Shown here one piece after another: positions 1 through 7,800 of a stretch of 40,351 bases of DNA (the stretch's first letter is position 1; every line of letters starts with the position of its first letter). A program made the translations under genes and the position numbers. The notes below the pieces were generated by a model, which searched no databases, was not told where the DNA came from, and saw only the letters and a list, made by a program, of their open reading frames with translations. The stretch is taken from positions 1 to 40,351 of IMG/VR virus record IMGVR_UViG_3300034061_001081, one strand, 5' to 3'. This DNA comes from a virus.

Positions 1-1220
1 TTGCCCTTGCTGTGGCCCGTGAGCGTGGCAGGCGCGTTGCTGTTATCTGCCCTAAACCCATCACCACCGACTGGCATAGGCTTGCCAAATACCTTGGCGT
101 TGAAACCTACGAGGTCTGTGGTTGGGAATGGGTCAAGACTGGCAAGAGTAAGATCGGTAGGTGGACAGATGATAAGAAGAAGGAATTCCAATTCATGCTG
201 CCGCCAGATACCGATCTTATCTTCGATGAGGTTCATCGCGCCAAGGCTCAAGGTAACACACAGAATGCCTTTCTGCTCCGCGATGCTGTAGTCCAGAACA
301 TCCCCACCATAGCATTATCGGCTACGATAGCTGATGATCCTACAAAGATGTGGGCATTGGGTCAGTTCCTCGGACTCCATCAAGGTGGTAGGGACTTCTT
401 CCGCTTCCTCAACGCCAACGGATGCTACAACACTCAGTTCGGTATGCAGTTCAAGGGTAACAATAAAATCCTCAAGAACCTTCATGGCCGTATCTTTCCA
501 GATCGCGGCAATCGTCTCAAACCATCTGATGTTGGCAGTGCCTTCCCAGAGACACTGATTCAAGCCAGAGCATTTGATATGGATACTGCCCGTGAAATTG
601 CCAAAGAATACGATGACCTACTAATGAGGGTAGAGCAAATCAAAATGCAGGAGAATGTCGCATCCTCGATGGGTGCAGTCCTCGCTGAGATGACCCGTGC
701 CCGTCAGAAGATCGAACTCTTCAAAGCACCAGCAGTCTGTGCAATGGTAAAGGATTTGATCGAAGAAGGTAATAGTGTCTTCATCGCAGTCAACTTCACA
801 GAGACTCTCAAGTTCATGGAAGAAGAACTCAAGACAACCTGTTCCATTCGCGGAGGTCAGAGTGATATTGTCCGAAGGGGTAACATCGACTCATTCCAGA
901 ATGACAAGTCGAGAGTTATAATCGGCATTATTCAAGCCTGTAGAGAAGGTTTGAACCTGCACGATCTAAACGGCAAATACTCCCGTGTTGCCCTCATCAT
1001 GCCGACCTACTCAGTCTTCGATCTCAAGCAGGTATTGGGTCGAGTCCATCGAGCGGGAGGCAAGTCCAAGTCCATTCAGTATCTCATCTACGCCGCTGGT
1101 GTAGACATCGAAGAGTCAGTATGCAGTTCGCTGGATGCTAAACTCAAGCGCATGGATACCCTCATGGATGGCGAGGTAGATGGAACAATATCAGTAGCAC
1201 CGAAAGAAGTGAATGCCTAA
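1..1220 (+). CDS. SF2 (SNF2-like) helicase, N-terminus outside window
   Basis: Open reading frame already open at the left edge (first full codon at 3), so the start and the Walker A motif lie outside the window. Visible motifs are DEVH (225-236, motif II), LSAT (315-326, motif III), the REGLNLHDL segment (motif V) and QVLGRVHRAGG from about 1029 (motif VI, with the arginine finger). This order is that of superfamily 2 DNA translocases of the SNF2/DEAD type, which phages use in replication or recombination. It is on the + strand, convergent with the 1286-4691 operon, and is followed by a hairpin terminator. Family assignment is firm; which step it serves is not shown. Motif III overlaps one copy of the dispersed palindrome. 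Confidence 0.85.
   Translation, partial: ALAVARERGRRVAVICPKPITTDWHRLAKYLGVETYEVCGWEWVKTGKSKIGRWTDDKKKEFQFMLPPDTDLIFDEVHRAKAQGNTQNAFLLRDAVVQNIPTIALSATIADDPTKMWALGQFLGLHQGGRDFFRFLNANGCYNTQFGMQFKGNNKILKNLHGRIFPDRGNRLKPSDVGSAFPETLIQARAFDMDTAREIAKEYDDLLMRVEQIKMQENVASSMGAVLAEMTRARQKIELFKAPAVCAMVKDLIEEGNSVFIAVNFTETLKFMEEELKTTCSIRGGQSDIVRRGNIDSFQNDKSRVIIGIIQACREGLNLHDLNGKYSRVALIMPTYSVFDLKQVLGRVHRAGGKSKSIQYLIYAAGVDIEESVCSSLDAKLKRMDTLMDGEVDGTISVAPKEVNA
316..329. repeat. Dispersed palindrome, site 1 (centre GCTA)
   Basis: TATCG-GCTA-CGATA inside the helicase, coding the SATI of motif III. It is the only copy whose inner two bases are not both A/T, and its sequence could be explained by the conserved SAT motif. 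It is the weakest member of the set. Confidence 0.4.
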
Positions 1221-1228
1221 AAAAACAA

Positions 1229-1266
1229 ATAGCCCACAGGGAATAAAATCCTTGTGGGCTTTTTTG
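1229..1266. terminator. Bidirectional rho-independent terminator
   Basis: Stem AGCCCACA (1231-1238) pairs with TGTGGGCT (1253-1260), extended by GG/CC with one bulge. It is followed on the + strand by a T run (1261-1265) and on the - strand by the complement of the A run at about 1219-1225. It lies between the convergent helicase gene and the 1286-4691 operon and can serve both. Confidence 0.8.
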
Positions 1267-1270
1267 TTGT

Positions 1271-1284
1271 TATCGTTTCCGATA
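1271..1284 (-). repeat. Dispersed palindrome, site 2 (GAAA on - strand)
   Basis: TATCG-TTTC-CGATA on the + strand, between the terminator T run and the stop codon of the 1286-1573 gene. It lies in the 3' end of the - strand operon, where its sense reading has centre GAAA. Confidence 0.8.
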
Positions 1285-1285
1285 T

Positions 1286-1573
1286 TTACGGAGTGAAGAG
1301 AAGCGGTTGGTTATCTTTCTCTTTCTCTGGTTCATCGAAGCGTTTGCGGAACTGAGCATTCTGATAATACATGAATGCAAGCTCCAGATACTTGATGCAC
1401 TCAAACCCTTCACCCTTGCGGGATTCGGATCGGATGACCATCATGCTTGCTGTATGCAACAGGCTACCCATTGCGTGGACTCGTTCGTTTAGTGTCTCGT
1501 CGCCGGACTTGATGAAAGTAAATGCTTCCATCACCGCTTTCGAGGTTTCGTTTTGTGGTGTTTGTTCTGACAT
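1286..1573 (-). CDS. Probable Acb2/Tad1-hairpin (DUF7681-like) small protein
   Basis: 95 residues. From residue 18 it reads FTF, an SGDETLNERVHAMGSLLH helix, a short turn with ESR, then an ECIKYLELAFMYYQNA helix (59-73). This follows, from memory, the layout of the Acb2/Tad1 hairpin family: an FTYHPP-like start, GDQ..RYE..R, a first helix, a polar turn, then an ALTKLEEAVMWANAAIAR-like second helix. Acb2 proteins bind cyclic di- and trinucleotides and block CBASS signalling. The gene is last in the 4691-1286 operon, 3 nt after the upstream stop. The family match is pattern recognition only and the ligand function is inferred from the family. Residues after about 80 are a polar tail. Confidence 0.55.
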   Translation of the reverse strand: MSEQTPQNETSKAVMEAFTFIKSGDETLNERVHAMGSLLHTASMMVIRSESRKGEGFECIKYLELAFMYYQNAQFRKRFDEPEKEKDNQPLLFTP

Positions 1574-1576
1574 AAA

Positions 1577-2563
1577 TTATTGCTCCTTCAAGAATTTCAT
1601 CCATTCTCCTTCCGCTGGATCAAACCATGACTTGTCGCCAAGGTCGATCAAGAGTTGGTGTTCTTGCACTTCTTCTGGCATTGAGCGGAGGACTTCGGAG
1701 TTGGAGAAGTTACCGACATTGAGGAGAAGGAAACGATGACTCATTGGCTTGTCACCCTTACCCTGCTCGCTACGCACTCGGTTCCTAACCTCAGTCGAGG
1801 ATAGCTTCTCTGTCTTCGCAGCATCAAGAAGTTCCTTTTGTTTCTTGGTGCTTTCATCCCCGAAGTTAGCGTTGCCGATCTCTCGGTAGACTGTGAATGG
1901 CAGCGTAGCGTCACGCATTTCTGCTGTGAATACACGGCAGGCGCGAGCGTAACCAGAGACTGTGCTGTAGCTCTTCTTGAAGTTGGAGCAGAGTTGGTTG
2001 ACTACATCTTCATGCCCCGCATTCTCCAAGGCTACCACCGAATCACCGATGATCCATTGTGCGCCCGACTCCAGAGTAAGACCGAAGGCAAATGCTGCTA
2101 CCCAATCCTTCATCTCTACCTTACCTTTAGGAACGCACTGAGTCATCCCCGATCCGATGTCGAACTTCTGAGTGAATGAGGATAGCTCTAATCCATCCTT
2201 CACACTCTCCACAAGGGCAAGGGATTCGTTGACTGGCTCTTCGATTGTAATATCAATCAATTCTTCAATATTTTCTGGCTCTTCTACTGCTGGCAAGGCG
2301 AGGCGTTCTTCTGCCATCTCCTCGGCCATGTCCAAGTCAGCGGACATCTTCTCATACATTTCCAGCATTTCATCTGGCGCATCGTCGCCAAGGTATTCGT
2401 TCTTCTGAAGTTTGCCCCATGCTTTCTTGATGTGGGCTTCAGTGATGTTGATACCCGGCCATTCGGTTTTAACGAACTCCCCCATGTGACGGAGGTAGGT
2501 TGACAGAGGGACAATGACTCCCTCTTGAGTTGGGCTGAACAATTCTAATTCTTTCTTTTTCAT
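1577..2563 (-). CDS. KorB/ParB-HTH-like DNA-binding protein
   Basis: 328 residues. Residues 1-125 are acidic and helical. Residues 165-267 look like the helix-turn-helix region of KorB/ParB-type proteins: a QWIIGDSVV..EN start, a candidate recognition helix around KKSYSTVSGYARACRVF (196-212), then LPFTVYREIG and a KQKELLDAAKTEKLSSTEVR (241-260) segment like the second helical part of ParB HTH domains. The N-terminal ParB nuclease/CTPase box (GERRxR) is not visible, so it is not a full ParB. It sits between the OB-like protein and the Acb2-like protein. By analogy with KorB of RK2 it could bind the dispersed palindrome; this is inference. It could instead be a replication initiator or primosome-type protein. 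Confidence 0.5.
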   Translation of the reverse strand: MKKKELELFSPTQEGVIVPLSTYLRHMGEFVKTEWPGINITEAHIKKAWGKLQKNEYLGDDAPDEMLEMYEKMSADLDMAEEMAEERLALPAVEEPENIEELIDITIEEPVNESLALVESVKDGLELSSFTQKFDIGSGMTQCVPKGKVEMKDWVAAFAFGLTLESGAQWIIGDSVVALENAGHEDVVNQLCSNFKKSYSTVSGYARACRVFTAEMRDATLPFTVYREIGNANFGDESTKKQKELLDAAKTEKLSSTEVRNRVRSEQGKGDKPMSHRFLLLNVGNFSNSEVLRSMPEEVQEHQLLIDLGDKSWFDPAEGEWMKFLKEQ

Positions 2564-2605
2564 GTTGTATTTGTGTTTAGGTTAGGTGTTCTGGGGAGAA
2601 CAGAA

Positions 2606-3421
2606 TCAATATGGAATGTTGTCTTCGTCGTCGCCTATTGGAGCGTCGAGGTTGAAGTCTTCTGCTGCTTGCTCCACACACTTGGCGAATGGAGTTGTGA
2701 ACCCTTTCTCCAAGTAAAACTGGTAGAGTTTAGTGAGGGCAGGCTTACCGATCTCACCAAGTTTTTCACCCTTGTGTGATCCACTTGGAACAATAACAGA
2801 TGCCCAATCTTTGGGATCAAGTTTCGTTGGCTCTTCCACTTTTGGCTCTTCAACCTTTTCAGTTTTTGTGTAGTAGATGCCCTTTCGGTTGGTTTCAATG
2901 AAGACCGACGAGACATATGCCCGAAGAGTCTCTTCGTCATCCACCACATCCTTGTATGCGTGGCGCACAAGTGAGTCGATATACTGGTGCATCTCTACAA
3001 TATTGTCTATAGCCTTCAAGGGATTATCGGTTACGATAACCTTGGGTGCTGATGTAACACGGGCAGGCTCCTCGCTTGGTAAGTCAAACTCAACCTTACC
3101 AGTAGCTGTGACTTTGATGATGTCACGATCTACCTTGCCATTCTTACCTTCGTAAGTCTCATGCTCCAAGGATACTCCAGTCAGACCATGCTTTCCACGG
3201 ACTGAGGACAGGGTAACTACATTGCCTTTGATGCTTTGCTCCTGCGTATTGTTGAAGAACTTGAGTCCATAGGTTTGCCCGTCGATCTCGATGTCTCCAC
3301 CTTGGATGACAAACTCACCCTTCGGGCCGTTGAATGTCTTAGGTTCCCACAATTTAGTGACTTTGCCAGTCACTCGTTTGATGATGTCTTTCTGTTCGAT
3401 TCCTTCTAATTGGTTACTCAT
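2606..3421 (-). CDS. OB-fold-like protein, possible ssDNA-binding or recombination factor
   Basis: 271 residues. The first 115 residues are beta-rich with repeated short strands (VTGKVTKLWEPKTF, GEFVIQGGDIEIDGQTYGLKFF, NVVTLSSVRGKHGLTGVSLE), compatible with an OB fold. The middle is helical. The C-terminal 65 residues contain VIVPSGSHKGEKLGEI, like the PFGKHKGxxL segment of phage nuclease-associated domains. It lies next to a PD-(D/E)XK nuclease, so a role in recombination or replication is likely, but no named family was recognised with certainty. It starts 8 nt inside the upstream small gene and contains palindrome site 3. Confidence 0.6.
   Translation of the reverse strand: MSNQLEGIEQKDIIKRVTGKVTKLWEPKTFNGPKGEFVIQGGDIEIDGQTYGLKFFNNTQEQSIKGNVVTLSSVRGKHGLTGVSLEHETYEGKNGKVDRDIIKVTATGKVEFDLPSEEPARVTSAPKVIVTDNPLKAIDNIVEMHQYIDSLVRHAYKDVVDDEETLRAYVSSVFIETNRKGIYYTKTEKVEEPKVEEPTKLDPKDWASVIVPSGSHKGEKLGEIGKPALTKLYQFYLEKGFTTPFAKCVEQAAEDFNLDAPIGDDEDNIPY
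3025..3038 (-). repeat. Dispersed palindrome, site 3 (TAAC on - strand)
   Basis: TATCG-GTTA-CGATA (+) inside the OB-like gene, coding IVTD on the - strand. Flanking T and A extend it to 16 bp. Confidence 0.75.
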
Positions 3422-3620
3422 TTGATTTGTTTGCTAATTGTTTGTGGATGGACGCTGCCATCATTGTTATGTCGTGTTCTGGTTCGTTTGCAATTATTGC
3501 GCTGGCTAATTCGTTTGCTTTATGCCGCCAGATTAGTGTCTCGCGGATGTAGTGCTTGAGCATATCAAGAGACTCATCAAGTCCCTCAACATTTTTACTC
3601 AGCAGTTCTTTCATTTCCAT
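3414..3620 (-). CDS. Small hypothetical protein
   Basis: 68 residues, helical and polar, no recognised domain. It overlaps the end of the nuclease gene by about 20-26 nt, depending on whether the first or second Met is used, and overlaps the start of the OB-like gene by 8 nt, so it is probably translated by coupling in the operon. Confidence 0.6.
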   Translation of the reverse strand: MEMKELLSKNVEGLDESLDMLKHYIRETLIWRHKANELASAIIANEPEHDITMMAASIHKQLANKSNE

Positions 3621-4473
3621 AGGTTGCTTTGTAATAGTGGCAGAAGGGTGCTACTGAGCAATAACGCTCGCATCGCATATCCCCGCCGTTTCGTTTTTCG
3701 ATTGAGTGTTTCGCGCCATAGGTAGGAAGTAAGTTTTGTGCTTCCTCAAATGTCTCGCACACTTTTGCTGCTCGTTTGTTCCCGTCCTTCTTGATGGCAA
3801 AGGTATCTGGTTTAGCCCAGCGTTCCTTTGGATCACAACAAGGAATGGTATCGTCTGGCATAGCCGCCGCTGCTTGGTGAAGTTTAACCCTCTCCGTAGC
3901 GTAGCGGACTACCTCTTCGTTATCCCACAATGGTATGTCAACTATGTGGACTGCACACTGGGGATACTCTTTGTCAAACTCGGCCTTGCTCGACTGCCAG
4001 TCCCGAAGGATGGCGACGATCTGACCCTTCTTGACTTCGTATCCATACTCTCTCCAGAGCATGGCATTGAGGTTGATCTGCGCTTCCCACTCAGACTTGC
4101 CGCCGAGTAGGAATGAGAATACCGATGTGACTTTGAAGTCGGAGATTACTTGGTTTCCCGTCTCATACAAGTCAGTCTGACCTGTGAGCGTCCAACCATT
4201 GATCTCTTTGTAGAGACGCTTCTCAGTCATCTCTTCCTCTCCTCCTGCCAATTCAAGAACCTTGTGAACCGACTGACCGAGTAATGCCCACACCCTATCG
4301 GATGCGTCCTCCACGATCTGGTCGGAGTAGCGTTTCTTGAGTTGGTTAATCTTTGGTGGCCCGATCAAGGTAGTCACCGAGATGTCTGCCTTCTTAGTTC
4401 CTGCCATATACCCGTCATGGGATAAGGCGCGGAACATAGGCGCAGGAAGATCAAAGTTATTGGTGATCTTCAT
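3595..4473 (-). CDS. PD-(D/E)XK nuclease, Cas4/RecB-like, with Cys cluster
   Basis: 292 residues. The nuclease core is visible as GQSVH (66-70, His), GQTDLYE (Asp101), VISDFKVT (Asp112, Lys114) and EWEAQINLNA (Gln132), the order seen in RecB/Cas4-type nucleases. The C-terminus has PCCDPKERW (Cys212, Cys213) and GDMRCERYCSVAPFC (Cys268, Cys272, Cys278), which may hold a metal or Fe-S cluster as in Cas4 and AddB. It acts on DNA ends, most likely in phage recombination with the OB-like partner. It starts in a TAATG overlap with the upstream gene. The fold is well supported; the cluster type is inference. Confidence 0.8.
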   Translation of the reverse strand: MKITNNFDLPAPMFRALSHDGYMAGTKKADISVTTLIGPPKINQLKKRYSDQIVEDASDRVWALLGQSVHKVLELAGGEEEMTEKRLYKEINGWTLTGQTDLYETGNQVISDFKVTSVFSFLLGGKSEWEAQINLNAMLWREYGYEVKKGQIVAILRDWQSSKAEFDKEYPQCAVHIVDIPLWDNEEVVRYATERVKLHQAAAAMPDDTIPCCDPKERWAKPDTFAIKKDGNKRAAKVCETFEEAQNLLPTYGAKHSIEKRNGGDMRCERYCSVAPFCHYYKATYGNERTAE

Positions 4474-4691
4474 TATTCGGTAACCGCTGGAAGTTTGCCT
4501 TCAAAGCAGACCGAGAGGATTTCCGACACACCTTTGAGGTGGTCACCCATCTTGATCACTGTTGATGCGCTTGCCAGATTACCGAGATCGAACTTGCCGT
4601 CTGCTGCCGAAGCAGAAAGAAGGCGAAGGTAGATTTCTTTTTGAAGCTCACTTGGAGCAGTTGTTTTTGTAGGTGTAGGTTTGTCTTTCAT
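4473..4691 (-). CDS. Small hypothetical protein, first gene of the early operon
   Basis: 72 residues from the ATG at 4689-4691 (a longer GTG start at 4724 would sit almost on the predicted transcription start). The chosen start follows an A-rich leader (CACAAAAAACTA). The N-terminus is Lys/Thr/Pro-rich and the rest is helical; no family recognised. It is the first gene after the promoter at 4732-4759 and joins the nuclease gene through TAATG. Confidence 0.65.
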   Translation of the reverse strand: MKDKPTPTKTTAPSELQKEIYLRLLSASAADGKFDLGNLASASTVIKMGDHLKGVSEILSVCFEGKLPAVTE

Positions 4692-4731
4692 TAGTTTTTT
4701 GTGGACGGGGGTTGTGCCGTTCACAAGATAG

Positions 4732-4759
4732 ATAGTATCAAAGTTCCGATAATCGTCAA
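4732..4759 (-). promoter_or_regulatory. Sigma-70-like promoter of the early operon
   Basis: On the - strand: TTGACG, 16 bp, TACTAT. The spacer holds TATCGGAAC, an intact left arm and centre of the dispersed palindrome, followed by TTTGATA (imperfect right arm). A binding protein for the palindrome could therefore act on this promoter. Confidence 0.7.
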
Positions 4760-4790
4760 TAGTTTTTTATAATATTTCTAAAAATATTTT

Positions 4791-4804
4791 TATCGGAAAC
4801 GATA
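4791..4804 (+). repeat. Dispersed palindrome, site 4 (GAAA on + strand)
   Basis: TATCG-GAAA-CGATA between the late-operon terminator and the early promoter. It is one of only two copies whose A-rich centre is on the strand opposite to neighbouring transcription. Confidence 0.85.
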
Positions 4805-4840
4805 AAAGAAAACGCACCCCAGATTTCTCCGAGGTGCGTT
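4805..4840 (-). terminator. Terminator of the late operon
   Basis: GGTGCGTT (4833-4840) pairs with AACGCACC (4811-4818). Reading on the - strand the stem is followed by TTTTCTTTTATC. It lies 55 bp after the stop of the giant virion gene, and palindrome site 4 begins in its T-rich tail. Confidence 0.75.
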
Positions 4841-4894
4841 CCCTAATGAATAACACGAAACAGCAACAAGCTGCGCAGGTAGACTACATCAGCC

Positions 4895-7800
4895 TCACTC
4901 AATGTCAAGTGGGATTTCCAACCTATCTTGTAGGTCTTCCTTCACCTCTCTACGGATGATACGAATCTCTGTGCTGAGTAGGTCTTGAGCTTCATCAAGT
5001 GGTAACTCATCTAACTCGTCTGATATCTCAGTAATCCTCTCCCGCATTATTGGCCCTGCTTCTCGGACGAACTGCAACTCCTGCTCCTTGGTCATTCTCT
5101 TCCCATTATCCCATGACAGACTTGCATCCCATGCTGGAGGTGTAAGGTTGTTTCTATACAGAACCTCCCATGCAGGGTCTGGTTGCTCAGTAGAAACAAT
5201 ACGACCAACAACACTTGCCAAGCGTCTTCCGAATCCAGACTCTTGCACAGCAGATGGGAACTTGGCATCATCACCAAAGTAGTTCACATCCTTGTTCAAG
5301 AAGTTCACTGATCCGGGCATATCCTTGAAGAAGTTTGAAAGGTAATCTCCACCCACCGCCTTGTCTTCTGTGTAGACTTTGTTGATGTCTCGGAATGCAC
5401 CCGGAACTAACATACGGGATATGATTCCTCCTACAAACTGCGTTCCTTTTTCAACTGGGTTTTGAGATTCTTTGAACTCCAGTAAGTCAGCAAGACCAGT
5501 AAGGAATGATTGGTTGAGAACCGCAACGAATCCAATAGAGAATGGTGCTGTTATTGCAGAAGCCACAAGTTTACCGATGTCTTCAGCTTGAACTTTTTCA
5601 CCCTTCTTCTTCATCGATTTAAGTTCTTCTTGCAACATGGCTCCACTCGCCAACGGAATAACAAGGGGAGTGTAGAGGTATGAGTAGTATGTATCACCAA
5701 CTCTGATTGAATATTTCTGACCTCCCCGCTGCTGCCAGATTTTCTTTTGTCGCGGGTCTTTTGGGCCTTCAGCATAGAACTGAATGTATGGACGCTCTTC
5801 TTGATCCTCTTCATCTCCACCTGTGAGTGCTTGGATAATAAATGGAGCAAGCATAGCGGCTATACCAATCATGCCCTTGATTCCTATCTCATACTCCTTA
5901 TCTGCCCTTCCTTGCGTGAATGGGTCTTTCATCCCACTCTGCTTTGCTCTAATCAATCTGTATTGAGAGAATATTGGAGTGTAGTTAAGAAACTCGTTCG
6001 TCACATTCGCCACAACATTTGTGAATGGGATTACAAATTTAGTTGCTGGATACTTGGCAAGGAGTCCGTTCACAAAGTTAGCAAGCATACCAAATAAGCC
6101 TTGCGGGTCTTGGTTGAATGCAGTTTCAAGTGATGCTTGCTCTGCGATAGCCCTCTTCTCCTCTTCCTTCAATCTCTGCTCACGATAGATTTCATTTGCA
6201 CGGATTATGATCTCTTGGTCTTTCTGTTTGCCTGTAGCCTGCGATGATGCCAACTCCAACTCAGCTTGACGCTTTGCCATGTCAAACCCTTCCCTTGTAA
6301 AATCCGCTGCTCCAAGTTGTGCTGCTTTCGCTTCGTATGCTGCTTCCCTCAAGAACATATCAGTTGCTCGGAGTATTCTCATCAACTGCCTTGGGTTAAC
6401 ATTCTTCAATGCTGTGTTCATCCAATCGGGGAGGAAGTTAATCTTCCCGTCACCAAAATTGGTAAGGTAGTAAACAATCTTAGGAACATTTTCTGGGGTA
6501 GCACCCTCAAGAACATTCGTCTTGGGATACTTAGCCCTCTTCTCATCCTGCATACCAGATGGGTTTAATCCGTTACGCATTACATACAGAAATGAATTCA
6601 CCGCTGGAGACTGCTTACCAGACACCGCAGAATACAATGCCCTCATCATTGGAATGATGGTTTTAGGATTGTATGATGCCCATGTAGCCACATTAAACAT
6701 GAGGTTAAATCCACCAGACAATGCGTTAATCGCAGAGGTGGATACTTGTGAGATAAGTGAAAAATACCAATAGCTTGCAAGAATATCGCCAGTAGTGAAC
6801 TTAGATTTGTTCATCAATGCCCGACCCATCTTCTCTTCTTCGATGCTACGGATAACTCCCGCTGGCAGTTTAGAAATCCTGTCACCCCACTCACGGATGG
6901 TATTTGCAAACTCAGCATCGTATGGCATGAAACCTTTAGGGAAGTCATGGGTTTGTCTGAATGCTTCGTAGACCATCTCCGAATCCAATACATTCATGTT
7001 TGCCATCTCAATCAACTTCTGAAGGATGGTGCGCTGATTGGCCTTTGGTTTTATCTTGTTATCGTCTAATATTTTTTGGGCTGTCTTGATAGCGGCATCC
7101 ACGTTCTCGCTTCTCTGCGCCAGCATTGCCTTCTCCATTTGCTTAGAGATTAGATCAGCTAACTCGGTAGCGTTCTGCTTATCCATTCCAACTTCAGTAA
7201 TGATCCTGCTGATCAAGTTTTGTTTGAAGTTACCATAATCACTCGTCGATAGCTTTGAGATGTCTTTAAGGTTCTTGATTGCTTTGAACTGAGCTTCAGC
7301 CTCCTCTTGAATCTTAGCCGACATGAGAGGCTTTGGCATTACCTTGCCTGTCTTCTCATCGATACGGAATCCAAGTTTGTCTTGTAGGATTTCATTGGTC
7401 TGCTCATTCAGATACTTGTCTGTATCTTGGATGAACTTCTCGATCAGTTCATTCGATGCGCCAGTTCCTTGAAGTTCAGTGCGGATATGCTGCTTGACTG
7501 CTTCTTGTGTTACATCTCTCTGTGATCCAAGGTAGGTGAATAGATCATTGAACTTATAGTCCAAGAAGTCTGCTGAGTCTTTGATAGCCTGTGTCCTTAA
7601 CTTGTCTGCCCATTCATTTGAACGGAGTGCCTTGAAGAGTTCCGCGAAGTCAGCATCGAATGCATCTCTACTCTGATACTTCTCTGCCATCCGGTTTGCC
7701 AGATCGTTCAAGAAGGATTTGTAAGCATTATCGTTTCCGATAACTGCCTTCACCATCTCCAAGTATTTTCCACTACGCTTGCCTGCCTTCTGCTTTTCAA

